A stretch of DNA of 64,000 nt from Tenacibaculum sp. Bg11-29. GTDB taxonomy: Bacteria; Bacteroidota; Bacteroidia; Flavobacteriales; Flavobacteriaceae. The notes beneath the pieces are model-generated. The model did no database searches. It saw nothing but the letters and a program-made list of their open reading frames with translations, and had not been told where the DNA came from. The translations under genes and the position numbers were made by a program. Position 1 is the first letter of the stretch; every line of letters begins with the position of its first letter. This document shows, in pieces, positions 9,368-17,980 of the stretch. The stretch covers positions 3,999,501 to 4,063,500 of the forward strand of contig NZ_PJBB01000003.1 of NCBI RefSeq assembly GCF_002836595.1, in the 5' to 3' direction.

Positions 9368-9513
9368 AACAAAAAAACACCTAAATAGGTGTTTTTTTGA
9401 CTAGCTTTCTTTTTTACTTTGGTTAGAGTAATATTTTTTTCATAGAATTTTCCCCGACGTATTAATATAAACCTTTAGCTTATATACCCTTTAAACAAGG
9501 TGTAGTTTTTAAC
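9368..9513 (-). ncRNA. Cassette small RNA, copy 4
   Basis: -7 box at 9519-9526, terminator hairpin at 9375-9396, ORF MKKILL at 9423-9443. Almost identical to copy 3 through the cassette; the upstream second GTGAGG repeat (GAGGCGCTCCCTTAC) is like copy 1 rather than copies 2-3. Confidence 0.55.
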
Positions 9514-9650
9514 CGGTACAAAGATATTTCATCTTTATAAAAACTTGGTGAGGTTCTCCCTTACTTTTAGTGAGGCGCTCCCTTACTTTTTTGTAAAACG
9601 CTATATAAATCATGATATATATCGTTTTTTATGATTTTTTTAAAATATCG

Positions 9651-9658
9651 TATATTTG
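9651..9658 (+). promoter_or_regulatory. -7 promoter box TATATTTG
   Basis: Matches the Bacteroidota consensus TAnnTTTG 7 nt before the ATG of the 42-aa ORF. The -33 position has TTA instead of TTG. Confidence 0.5.
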
Positions 9659-9665
9659 CCTCATT

Positions 9666-9794
9666 ATGAAAAAAATGAATTTACATATACCACAAATAAT
9701 AACAAAACTAGTATTTAGTTTTTGTGGAAGTGTTGATAGCGTAATCTATCAATATCGGACATTATATGTTGATTTAAACAAATTTGAAATATGA
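9666..9794 (+). CDS. Hypothetical 42-residue protein
   Basis: ATG at 9666 directly after a good -7 box, ending TGA at 9794, then a strong terminator at 9821-9850, so the whole unit is a ~190-nt transcript. The peptide begins MKKMNLHIPQIITKLVFSFC and shows no domain that I recognise. The very short leader leaves little room for a ribosome site, so the RNA itself may be the product. No homologue can be named. Confidence 0.35.
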   Translation: MKKMNLHIPQIITKLVFSFCGSVDSVIYQYRTLYVDLNKFEI

Positions 9795-9820
9795 TTTGAT
9801 TATAAAAATTAAGAATATAT

Positions 9821-9850
9821 AAAGCGTCCAATTACTTGGACGCTTTTTTT
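9821..9850 (+). terminator. Strong Rho-independent terminator
   Basis: Stem AAAGCGTCCAA / TTGGACGCTTT with 4-nt loop and eight following T. Confidence 0.85.
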
Positions 9851-10037
9851 TATACCCTATTTTAAAATATGAAATTTTAATTATAAACATATAAACTAAT
9901 ATCGTTTGACTACTAAGCAATTGAATTACAAAACATTGCATTAAAACCCAATTTCTAGGTAAAATACTAGAGTGAAATTCCACGCCTTAAAAACAAACTA
10001 AACAACTAGCAGTCAACTAATTAACTTTAATTTTTCC

Positions 10038-10067
10038 TTGTTTTATTCCAAAACTTATATATATTTG
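10038..10067 (+). promoter_or_regulatory. Consensus Bacteroidota promoter (TTG-N19-TATATTTG)
   Basis: TTG at 10038-10040 and TATATTTG at 10060-10067, separated by 19 nt, a full match to the -33/-7 consensus. It drives the small unit at 10103-10271. From 9851 to here nothing else is seen. Confidence 0.65.
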
Positions 10068-10102
10068 CATCATAATTATTTAACTGATTAATACTAAAAA
10101 TT

Positions 10103-10219
10103 ATGAAATTAATTTATTTAAACGAAACTATCAATACCCTATTTAAAGGAGGATTTGATTATTACATAAAAAAGGATAAGGATATTTACTGTGAAAAGCA
10201 ATATTTAATGATGAGCTAA
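10103..10219 (+). CDS. Hypothetical 38-residue protein
   Basis: ATG at 10103, 36 nt after the -7 box, TAA at 10217-10219, terminator at 10244-10271. Sequence starts MKLIYLNETINTLFKGGFDY and ends EKQYLMMS; mixed polar/hydrophobic, no signal peptide, no known domain. A consensus promoter and a private terminator support expression, but the unit could be a small RNA with a chance ORF. Confidence 0.4.
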   Translation: MKLIYLNETINTLFKGGFDYYIKKDKDIYCEKQYLMMS

Positions 10220-10243
10220 TAGTTCAACTTAATAATATACACG

Positions 10244-10271
10244 TAAAGGCGCCTTAAAAGGCGTCTTTTTT
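10244..10271 (+). terminator. Terminator of the 38-aa unit
   Basis: Stem AAAGGCGCCTT / AAGGCGTCTTT with one G-U pair, followed by TTTTG. Of the following 10272-10759 (about 490 nt), the only candidate is a weak ORF at 10370-10477 starting MKKIKLHKLNETERLL; the rest has small hairpins and a Cys-rich unstarted frame near 10700, nothing that can be named. Confidence 0.7.
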
Positions 10272-10759
10272 GTTTTTAACTATAAGGTGATTAAAGCACC
10301 ATGTATATGTTAAAAAACTTGCGTAATTCGTTATTTTTCACTATCTTAATGAAGCTAAAATGAAAAATTATGAAAAAGATAAAATTGCACAAACTAAATG
10401 AAACGGAACGTTTACTAAGTAAATCAGTACGCTTCCTAAAAGTAGTCACATTAACTCAAATTATGTTACTATTTTAGAACTACAATCAACTAGCGTTCAT
10501 TAAAAACCACAAACGCTTCCTTTATTTATGACAAAGTAGAATTCCTGAAGTCTGTTGCACTCAATAGGCCTTAACAGTAATGAGTCTTCACGGATTGATG
10601 TTAAATAGCAATCCAATTCTACAACTACCCAAAATACTTGGGCTAGAAAACTATTGTCTTGATTTAACCAAGACATAGACATCGAAAAAAACATTTCGAT
10701 ACTGTAATAGCTGCAAATGCGGCAAGGAAAACTATTGTCAAATTTTAAAAACTAAAATT

Positions 10760-10969
10760 ATGAAAACTTTAAAAACTATAAAATATACGTTAATAATTAC
10801 CCTATTAATTCTTTTAACCACAGGTTGTACTGACCTTACTGAAGATTTAGTTCCTGAAACTAAAGCTCAAAACACAGAACTAATTTCTGGAGGACTCAAT
10901 ACCACAAACAACCTAGATACTGGTGGTGATGGTAACGGAAGTGATACCAATGGAGGTAAAGGTAACTAA
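10760..10969 (+). CDS. Small lipoprotein upstream of a two-component system
   Basis: 69 residues: signal peptide with lipobox LTTGC (Cys near residue 23), then a short acidic, Asn/Gly/Asp-rich tail ending GGDGNGSDTNGGKGN. Such small lipoproteins often precede TPR histidine kinases in Flavobacteriaceae (recollection), suggesting a surface or signalling role with the next genes. A terminator at 10987-11020 separates it from the kinase. Confidence 0.7.
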   Translation: MKTLKTIKYTLIITLLILLTTGCTDLTEDLVPETKAQNTELISGGLNTTNNLDTGGDGNGSDTNGGKGN

Positions 10970-10986
10970 CCTCCCCTTATAAACAT

Positions 10987-11020
10987 AAAAGCTTTTAACA
11001 AATGTTAAAGGCTTTTTTTT
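10987..11020 (+). terminator. Terminator after the small lipoprotein
   Basis: Stem AAAAGCTTTTAAC / GTTAAAGGCTTTT with one G-U pair and a following T run. Confidence 0.75.
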
Positions 11021-11028
11021 TAGATTTG
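11021..11028 (+). promoter_or_regulatory. -7 promoter box TAGATTTG of the kinase-regulator operon
   Basis: Consensus TAnnTTTG directly after the terminator and 17 nt before the TTG start of the kinase; no TTG at -33. Confidence 0.5.
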
Positions 11029-11045
11029 CTTAAAATAATCAACTA

Positions 11046-13055
11046 TTGAAATCTATCAAAAAAATTGCCCTTTTTATATTTTTCCTGTCTATAGGAAATC
11101 AATTGTGCTTTTCTGCTTCCAAGTATTTTAAATTTCAAAATGACAGCATTAAAATTTGGATAAAAAAAGCGAAAAACAAAAAATTAGATAGTACTTCTAG
11201 ATCTAACTTTTTAGTAAAGTCATATAACTACATTCTAAATAATAAAAAACAGCTTCCTTTAAAACTTAGTTCTATTGCCTATGAGTTTTATGAATTAAAA
11301 GATACTATATCATTTTTTAAAGTAAATAAAATAGCTTTAAACTCTGCTATAAAAAATAAACACACCTATGCTATTGGAGATACTCATTGGAATTATGCTA
11401 CTTATTATATAAATTTAGAAATATATGATAAAGCCTATTTCCATTTTAATAAAGCTTATGACATCTTTATTAAAGAAAATAATAAAAAAGAAGCTTCAGT
11501 AATTCTATTTGGTATGGCTCGTATTAAAGGTAATTACAGAGACTACGTGGGTAGTGAAATATTAACTGTAAAAGCAATTCAGCTTTTCAAAGAATTAAAT
11601 AATTATTATGATTTATATGGTTCTTACAATCATTTAGGGCTATTACAACACGATATCAAAGAATATGATAAAGCTATTTTTTATTATAAAAAATCTTTAA
11701 CATATTTTAAAAAAAGTAAAAAAAGTAAAAAAAAATATCCTGGAATTTATACTAATATAGCTAATGCTTTCTTAGAAAAGCAACAATACTCTAAAGCTTT
11801 AAAATATTATAATAAAGATATTAAAAGTCAAAAACTTAAAAAAAACCAATATGCTAGGGCACTTAATAATAAAGCCTATTGTAAATTGCTAATGAAAGAT
11901 ACTCTTAATATAAAAAGAGACTTTTTCAAAGCTTTAAAAATAAGAGATAGCATTGGTCATAAAACAGACATTCTTTTTTCTAAAATTAATATTTCTGACT
12001 ATTATAAATATGTAAAAGACACCACCAATGCTTTACAATATTCAAAAGAAGCAAATCTCTTAGCTAAAAAGATAAGAAACAGTAGGGATTATTTAACCAC
12101 CTTAAAACAATTAGCAAACCTAGATACTAAAAATACTAAAAAGTACTTAGATCGTTATATTGAATTTAATGATAGTTTGATTAGTGCAGAACGTAGAACA
12201 CAAAACAAATTTACTCGTATAGAATTTGAAACTGATGAATATATTGAAGAAACCGAACGTTTAAATCAACAACAAATTTGGATACTTGTAACAAGTGTTT
12301 CAGGGATACTTATTTTAAGCTTATTATACTTCTTACGCGTACAAAAAGTAAAAAATGAAAAACTTCAATTAGAAAGTGAACAACAAAAAGCAAATGAAGA
12401 AGTGTATATTTTAACGCTTCAGCAAAAAGCAAAACTAGAAGAAGAAAAGGTTAAAGAACGTAATAGAATATCTGAAGAATTGCACGATGGTGTATTGGGT
12501 AAACTTTTTGGAACACGTTTTGGTTTAGGTTTTTTAAACATAAAAGGAGACGATGATGTTTTAGAAAAACATCAATCACTTCTAAATGAGTTACAAGACA
12601 TTGAGAAAGAAATTAGAGATGTTTCTCATAAATTAAATGATAATTTTAATAGCGATACCGTTAACTTTACCTTTATAATAACACAACTTTTAAAAGATAA
12701 AAGCGAACTCGGAGGTTTTACCTATGATTTTAATATAGATAACGAAATTTCATGGAAAACAACAAATGAGGTTACAAAAGCAAATATATATCGTATTATA
12801 CAAGAAGCACTTCAAAACATTCTTAAGCATGCAAAAGCAGAAAAGGTTACTTTAGCTTTTTCAAAAGACGACCAACATATTATTATCGAGCTAAAAGATA
12901 ATGGTGTTGGTTTTAATTCAAAAAAAGGAAAAAAAGGAATTGGTATAAAAAATATTAGGTCAAGAGTGAAAAAACTAAATGGTTCTGTTGAGTTCTTATC
13001 AGAACTAAGCAAAGGAACTTCACTTATTATTAAAATACCTTATAAATTTGAGTAA
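11046..13055 (+). CDS. TPR sensor histidine kinase (NarL-type partner)
   Basis: 669 residues. Start is a TTG: it alone gives a complete signal peptide (MKSIKKIALFIFFLSIG). The periplasmic part (~30-400) is built of tetratricopeptide repeats; one membrane helix (WILVTSVSGILILSLLYFL) near residue 415; then a coiled coil, a HisKA_3 dimerisation domain with phospho-acceptor His in RISEELHDGVLGKLF, and a C-terminal HATPase with N box (EALQNILKHAKA) and G box (DNGVGF, KGIGIKNI). Its stop overlaps the regulator start by 1 nt. Signal unknown; TPRs suggest a protein ligand. Confidence 0.9.
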   Translation: MKSIKKIALFIFFLSIGNQLCFSASKYFKFQNDSIKIWIKKAKNKKLDSTSRSNFLVKSYNYILNNKKQLPLKLSSIAYEFYELKDTISFFKVNKIALNSAIKNKHTYAIGDTHWNYATYYINLEIYDKAYFHFNKAYDIFIKENNKKEASVILFGMARIKGNYRDYVGSEILTVKAIQLFKELNNYYDLYGSYNHLGLLQHDIKEYDKAIFYYKKSLTYFKKSKKSKKKYPGIYTNIANAFLEKQQYSKALKYYNKDIKSQKLKKNQYARALNNKAYCKLLMKDTLNIKRDFFKALKIRDSIGHKTDILFSKINISDYYKYVKDTTNALQYSKEANLLAKKIRNSRDYLTTLKQLANLDTKNTKKYLDRYIEFNDSLISAERRTQNKFTRIEFETDEYIEETERLNQQQIWILVTSVSGILILSLLYFLRVQKVKNEKLQLESEQQKANEEVYILTLQQKAKLEEEKVKERNRISEELHDGVLGKLFGTRFGLGFLNIKGDDDVLEKHQSLLNELQDIEKEIRDVSHKLNDNFNSDTVNFTFIITQLLKDKSELGGFTYDFNIDNEISWKTTNEVTKANIYRIIQEALQNILKHAKAEKVTLAFSKDDQHIIIELKDNGVGFNSKKGKKGIGIKNIRSRVKKLNGSVEFLSELSKGTSLIIKIPYKFE

Positions 13056-13738
13056 TGACAGATAAAAAATACACTGCTTTAATTATTGATGATCACCCAT
13101 TAATTTCTGAAGCCTATAAAAGTGCTTTTACCTACATAGACCAACAAAATGAAAATATTTCGTTTGATGTATCTGTTGCCCATAATTGTGACACTGCCTT
13201 TGCTTTTATTAAAGAATGTGCGGAGTCACATAAAAATGTTGATGTCATTTTTTTAGATATGAGACTTCCTGCTTCTGCGGATGGCAAAATATTATCTGGT
13301 GAAGATCTAGGGTTATTAATTAATAAAATGTTACCTGAAGCTAAAATAATAGTTTCTACAACTTTTAATGATAATTATAGAGTACATAGTATTTTAAAGA
13401 ACATAAATCCTGATGGCTTTCTTGTTAAAAACGACATTACTCCACAAGAATTAGTTACCGCAATACAAGAGGTTATTAATGAACCTCCTTATTATAGTAA
13501 AACAATAATGAAGCTTCTTCGAAGTCAAATTAGTAATGATTACTTAATCGATGATATTGATAGAAAAATTATTTATGAATTATCGATAGGTACTCGAATG
13601 AAAGATTTACCTAATAATGTACCATTATCAATTACTGCTATTGAAAAAAGAAAACGTCATATAAAACAACTTTTTGGTGTTAACAGTTCTGATGATAAAG
13701 ATTTAATTTTAATAGCGCGAGATAAAGGTTTTATTTAA
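13055..13738 (+). CDS. NarL/LuxR-type response regulator
   Basis: 227 residues. Receiver domain with acidic pair (IIDDHP), phospho-acceptor Asp in VIFLDMRLP and conserved Lys in FLVKND; C-terminal helix-turn-helix of LuxR type (YELSIGTRMKDLPNNVPLS then TAIEKRKRHIKQLFGV). Translationally coupled to the kinase. Its 3' end overlaps the convergent desaturase gene by 8 nt. Targets unknown. Confidence 0.88.
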   Translation: MTDKKYTALIIDDHPLISEAYKSAFTYIDQQNENISFDVSVAHNCDTAFAFIKECAESHKNVDVIFLDMRLPASADGKILSGEDLGLLINKMLPEAKIIVSTTFNDNYRVHSILKNINPDGFLVKNDITPQELVTAIQEVINEPPYYSKTIMKLLRSQISNDYLIDDIDRKIIYELSIGTRMKDLPNNVPLSITAIEKRKRHIKQLFGVNSSDDKDLILIARDKGFI

Positions 13739-14456
13739 GTTTAATTAATTTCATTTTATCTAAAACAACCATAATACAATAAGTAACATCAATTTCATGC
13801 CATCTTACACCTCCGAAGTTTGCTCGACCTCCGTGGGCATGATGATTATTATGGTACCCTTCTCCCATCATTAAAAAATCGAATGGTAATAAATTTTTAG
13901 AGGTATCGCTTACTTTAAAGTTTACATAACCATAAATGTGAGCAAACCAATTAATTATTACACCGTGTATTGGTGCCATTAAAAAAGCAACTGGTAAAAA
14001 TAACCATTGCCACCAAGCTGTTGCAAAAAAGGCAAAAAACACTACATATAGCGCTCCCCAAGCCAATCTAGAGAGTTTAGAACTTGCAAAATTATCAAAA
14101 CTCTTCCACTGCGGTACGTTTTTAGTAAATTTATCTTCTATTGCAATTCTATTGTTATTTATATCTTGATAAATATTTTTAGTACGCCACATCATTTTAA
14201 AAAGATTCTCATCATACTTTGGTGAATGCGGATCTTTCTCTGTATCTGCATAAGCATGATGCAATCTATGCATTACACCGTAACCATAAGCACTTAAGTA
14301 GTTTGATCCTTGCGTTAGCCATGTTAAGAAAAAACATGCTTTTTCACCAAATTTAGACATGGTAAATGTTTGATGTGCTGAATATCTATGTAAAAAAAAG
14401 GTTTGAAAAAACAATCCTGAATACCATAAAATAATCATAAAAACTACTATTATCAT
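13731..14456 (-). CDS. Acyl-CoA / fatty acid desaturase
   Basis: 241 residues with the three His boxes of membrane di-iron desaturases: HRYSAH (residues 23-28), HRLHHAYAD and HNNHHAHGG, and four membrane segments. Shorter than many delta-9 desaturases (about 300) because the N-terminus is compact, but all ligands are present. It should introduce a double bond into acyl chains at the inner membrane. Third in a minus-strand series with acs and a Crp/Fnr gene. Confidence 0.88.
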   Translation of the reverse strand: MIIVVFMIILWYSGLFFQTFFLHRYSAHQTFTMSKFGEKACFFLTWLTQGSNYLSAYGYGVMHRLHHAYADTEKDPHSPKYDENLFKMMWRTKNIYQDINNNRIAIEDKFTKNVPQWKSFDNFASSKLSRLAWGALYVVFFAFFATAWWQWLFLPVAFLMAPIHGVIINWFAHIYGYVNFKVSDTSKNLLPFDFLMMGEGYHNNHHAHGGRANFGGVRWHEIDVTYCIMVVLDKMKLIKLK

Positions 14457-14515
14457 TCTTGTAAGTTTAGTTTACAAAGAACTAATTTTAGTATGGCAAA
14501 AAAAATGAACCTAAG

Positions 14516-15094
14516 TTAAGTAATTCGTTTTCTAATTCTACTTAAAGCCTGCGCTGTAACCCCTATATAAGATGCTATATATTTTAATGGAATTTCTTTA
14601 ATTAGCTTTGGTCGTTCATCAAATAATTTAAGATAACGTTCTTCTGCTGTTTCATTTAACAACGATTGTTCTCTTTTAGATTTTATTAAATACAATCGTT
14701 CTGAAGATATCCGTCCTAATGCATTTCCTATACTAGTTTCTTTGTACACCTCTTGCAAATCTTCATACGACATACTCCACATTTCTAAATCGGTAAGTGT
14801 TTCTAACTCATATAGTGAAGGAGATTGCGTTAAAAAAGAATCATAAGCACTTATAAACTCATCACTAAAACAAAACCCAAAAGTAATTTCCTTTTCTTTA
14901 TCTTCTTTTGGTATAAAAAAACGCACAACACCTTTATCAATAAAAGAAATATAATTTTCTATTTCTCCTACTTCTAATAGTTTTGTGCGTTTTTTTACTT
15001 TTCTTAGGACTAATCTAGAGGTAAAAAATTCCCAATCACTATCATTAATCAAAAGTGATTTTTCTAGGTAAGTTCTAATATTTACTATACTCAT
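14516..15094 (-). CDS. Crp/Fnr-family transcriptional regulator
   Basis: 192 residues: cyclic-nucleotide-binding-like beta barrel (about 25-115) and a C-terminal winged helix with LKYIASYIGVTAQALSRIRK. No Fnr cysteine cluster and no clear cAMP phosphate-binding cassette, so the ligand is uncertain. It starts 6 nt after the acs stop, which points to co-transcription and perhaps feedback on acetate use or the desaturase gene (inference). Confidence 0.85.
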   Translation of the reverse strand: MSIVNIRTYLEKSLLINDSDWEFFTSRLVLRKVKKRTKLLEVGEIENYISFIDKGVVRFFIPKEDKEKEITFGFCFSDEFISAYDSFLTQSPSLYELETLTDLEMWSMSYEDLQEVYKETSIGNALGRISSERLYLIKSKREQSLLNETAEERYLKLFDERPKLIKEIPLKYIASYIGVTAQALSRIRKRIT

Positions 15095-15100
15095 GTTTCT

Positions 15101-17008
15101 TTACAATCTATTATCAATAATATCTTGCACAACTTCAGGATTTAATAAAGTAGAAACATCTCCTAAATTATCTAATTCGTTATGTGCAATTTTACGCAAG
15201 ATACGGCGCATAATTTTACCTGATCGTGTTTTTGGTAAACCTATTGTAAACTGAATTTTATTCAACTTAGCAATTGGTCCGATATGTTCAGTAATTATTT
15301 GATTTATTTCTTTTCGTAAATTATCATGATTTCTACCTTCACCAACATCTTTTAAGATTACATAACCATACAATGCATTTCCTTTTACGTCGTGAGGAAA
15401 ACCAACAATAGCACTTTCTGCTACAGCAGGATGTTCATTAACTGCATCTTCTATTGGTGCCGTACCTAAATTGTGCCCAGAAACAATAATTACATCATCT
15501 ACCCTTCCTGTAATTCTATAATACCCTACCTCATCTCGTAAAGCTCCGTCTCCTGTAAAATATTTGTCTTTAAAAGCAGAAAAATAAGTTTCTTTGTAAC
15601 GTTGGTGGTTTCCCCATATAGTTCTTGCCATTCCTGGCCATGGAAATTTAACACACAAACGTCCATCAACTTGATTTCCTGTTATTTCTTGCCCATTCTC
15701 ATCCATTAATGCTAACTGTACTCCTGGCAATGGTAAAGTTGCATAAGTTGGTTTTGTTGGAGTTATATAAGGCATTGGAGAAATCATCATTCCACCAGTT
15801 TCTGTTTGCCACCAAGTATCTACAATAGGGCTTTTTTTCTTACCTACATTATCATTATACCAATGCCATGCTTCTTCATTTATTGGTTCACCAACGGTAC
15901 CTAAAACTTTTAACGATGATAAATCATGAGCATTTACAAATTCTAACTTTTCTTTTGCTAGGGCTCTAATTGCAGTTGGTGCAGTATAAAATTGATTAAT
16001 TTTATGTTTTTCTATAATCTCCCAAAAGCGACCAAAATCAGGATAACTTGGTACTCCTTCAAATAATACAGTCGTTGCTCCGTTTGCTAATGGGCCATAT
16101 ACAATGTAACTATGCCCAGTAATCCAACCAATATCTGCCGTACACCAATACACATCGTTTTCTTTATAATTAAAAACATTTTTAAAGGTATATGCTGTAT
16201 AAATCATGTAACCTGCTGTGGTATGTAACATTCCTTTCGGGCTTCCGGTTGATCCAGAGGTGTATAAAATAAATAACGGGTCTTCCGCATCCATTATTTC
16301 TGGTTCACAGACTTCTGAAGCTTCGTTTAATAGTGGTTGCAACCATTTGTCTCTACCTTCTTTCATTTGAATGGTTGTGTTTATTCTTTTAACAACCAAA
16401 ACTGTTTCAATACATTCACAATCATTTAAAGCTTCATCTACAATTCCTTTTAAATCGATTGTTTTTTTCCCACGGAAAGATCCATCTGAAGTAATCACCA
16501 TTTTTGCTTCACAATCGTTTATCCTAGTTGATAAAGCTGCTGAAGAAAACCCTGCAAATACAACTGAATGCACAGCTCCTATTCTAGCACAAGCCAATAC
16601 CGAAATTGCTAATTCAGGAATCATAGGTAAATAAATGCAAACTCTGTCACCTTTATTAATTCCGTTTTCTTTTAAAACATTAGCAAATTTACAAACTCGT
16701 TTGTGTAATTCTTTATATGAAATGTGTTCTGCTTTTTCATCAGGATTATTGGGTTCGAATAAAATAGCTGTTTTGTCTCCTCTTATTCTTAAATGTCGAT
16801 CAATACAATTTTCTGTAATATTTAGTTTTGCTCCTTCAAACCATTTTATTTTTGGTTCTGAAAAGTCATGCTCTAAAACAGTATTCCATTTTTTTCTCCA
16901 TACAAAGTGCTCTTCTGCAATTTCTTCCCAAAATAATGCAGGGTTTCGTACAGATTTTCTATAAACCTGAAAATATTCTTCTAAAGTCTTTATATGATAG
17001 TTACTCAT
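15101..17008 (-). CDS. acs: Acetyl-CoA synthetase
   Basis: 635 residues, typical Acs length. Adenylate-forming motifs are present: P-loop YTSGSTGSPKGMLHT, TWWQTETGG, and the C-terminal SGHNLGTAPIEDAV. The A10 motif PKTRSGKIMRRILRKI contains the Lys that is acetylated in regulated Acs enzymes. It makes acetyl-CoA from acetate, ATP and CoA in the cytoplasm. First gene of the acs-crp unit. Confidence 0.95.
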   Translation of the reverse strand: MSNYHIKTLEEYFQVYRKSVRNPALFWEEIAEEHFVWRKKWNTVLEHDFSEPKIKWFEGAKLNITENCIDRHLRIRGDKTAILFEPNNPDEKAEHISYKELHKRVCKFANVLKENGINKGDRVCIYLPMIPELAISVLACARIGAVHSVVFAGFSSAALSTRINDCEAKMVITSDGSFRGKKTIDLKGIVDEALNDCECIETVLVVKRINTTIQMKEGRDKWLQPLLNEASEVCEPEIMDAEDPLFILYTSGSTGSPKGMLHTTAGYMIYTAYTFKNVFNYKENDVYWCTADIGWITGHSYIVYGPLANGATTVLFEGVPSYPDFGRFWEIIEKHKINQFYTAPTAIRALAKEKLEFVNAHDLSSLKVLGTVGEPINEEAWHWYNDNVGKKKSPIVDTWWQTETGGMMISPMPYITPTKPTYATLPLPGVQLALMDENGQEITGNQVDGRLCVKFPWPGMARTIWGNHQRYKETYFSAFKDKYFTGDGALRDEVGYYRITGRVDDVIIVSGHNLGTAPIEDAVNEHPAVAESAIVGFPHDVKGNALYGYVILKDVGEGRNHDNLRKEINQIITEHIGPIAKLNKIQFTIGLPKTRSGKIMRRILRKIAHNELDNLGDVSTLLNPEVVQDIIDNRL

Positions 17009-17118
17009 AATTTCAATTTATTTTTAAGTGTAACAATTTACACCTTTTTTAAAATTTATGGTTATTTTTTCTACAAACAACACTTTAAGAATGACTAATT
17101 TAGTATTTTCGATTTTCT

Positions 17119-17892
17119 ATGGATTTTTTTCTACAAACACTTACACACAACTGGCATATTATTTTATTATTTTTTTCAGTTGCCGTGCTATATTCTTCAG
17201 TCGGTTTTGGTGGAGGTTCTAGCTATTTAGCAATTTTAGCACTTACTGGTTTAGCTTTTTCACAAATTAGAGCTATTTCATTATTTTGTAATATCGTAGT
17301 AGTTACGGGTAATGTATTTTTATATATTTATCATAAAAAATATAATTGGAAAAAGGTTATTCCACTAGTTTTTTTTAGCACTCCTTTTGCTTTTTTAGGT
17401 GGCTATTTACGTATTAATCAAACCTTTTTTTTTATTCTTTTAGGAATTACTTTACTATTCGCGGCTATTACAATGTGGGTTTCTAAACATTTAAATTCAT
17501 CTAAACAAGATACTACAAATTTAAGCATCTCTAAAAATGCTGGATATGGTGGCTTCATTGGTTTCGTATCTGGTATGGTTGGTATTGGTGGTGGTATTTT
17601 TTTAGCGCCTTTACTTCATTTAATACGCTGGGATACGCCTTCTAAAATCGCAGCTACAGCAAGCTTGTTTATCTTAGTAAACTCTATTGCTGGACTAATT
17701 GGTCAATATGCTAATCCTGATTTTTTTATCGATTGGAACTTAACTTCTATGTTACTAATTACTGTTTTTATTGGTGGGCAAATTGGAAACAGAATGAGTA
17801 ACAAATTCTTTAGTCCTTTTCAATTAAAAAAGGCTACCGCTATTTTAATTGCTTTTGTAGCTTTACGTATTTTATATACCTACATATTATAA
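17119..17892 (+). CDS. TauE/SafE-family sulfite exporter-like permease
   Basis: 257 residues, eight membrane segments in two homologous halves, each with the Gly-rich TauE/SafE motif (YSSVGFGGGSSYLA and GFVSGMVGIGGGIFLAP). Family members export sulfite, sulfoacetate or other organic anions. Divergent from acs; alone in its unit before the TerC gene. Confidence 0.88.
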   Translation: MDFFLQTLTHNWHIILLFFSVAVLYSSVGFGGGSSYLAILALTGLAFSQIRAISLFCNIVVVTGNVFLYIYHKKYNWKKVIPLVFFSTPFAFLGGYLRINQTFFFILLGITLLFAAITMWVSKHLNSSKQDTTNLSISKNAGYGGFIGFVSGMVGIGGGIFLAPLLHLIRWDTPSKIAATASLFILVNSIAGLIGQYANPDFFIDWNLTSMLLITVFIGGQIGNRMSNKFFSPFQLKKATAILIAFVALRILYTYIL

Positions 17893-17980
17893 TCAAACTT
17901 AAAATTCTTTATACTTCAATTGTGTATGTGTTACTTTACAGATATATTTGAAGAATCAATAAATCAATAAAAAATCAACT

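Larger units (their letters stand above)
8648..9602. repeat. 493-nt direct tandem duplication
   Basis: The stretch from about 8648 recurs from about 9141 with a constant offset of 493 nt and only a few differences, the second copy running to about 9602. Each unit holds about 225 nt of spacer plus one small-RNA cassette (copies 3 and 4). The spacer includes the short dispersed repeat TCGAGTACAGTCGAAACC (8709-8726, 9202-9219), a relative of which lies at 42710-42731. No protein-coding ORF of useful length was seen in the spacer. Confidence 0.85.

Noticed and set aside
8041..9620. CRISPR array
   Set aside because: The repeats are long (150-490 nt), contain promoters and terminators, and no regular spacers or cas genes are present.
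9774..9983. Minus-strand ORF of 69 codons
   Set aside because: It spans a terminator and the antisense of the small ORF, with no ribosome site or recognisable composition.
10370..10477. Natural-product precursor peptide (MKKIKLHKLNETERLL...)
   Set aside because: Only the first residues resemble such leaders; there is no GG site or Cys core, and no modification gene nearby.
10500..10694. Minus-strand ORF of 64 codons
   Set aside because: No start context or family signal. Composition looks like random intergenic sequence.
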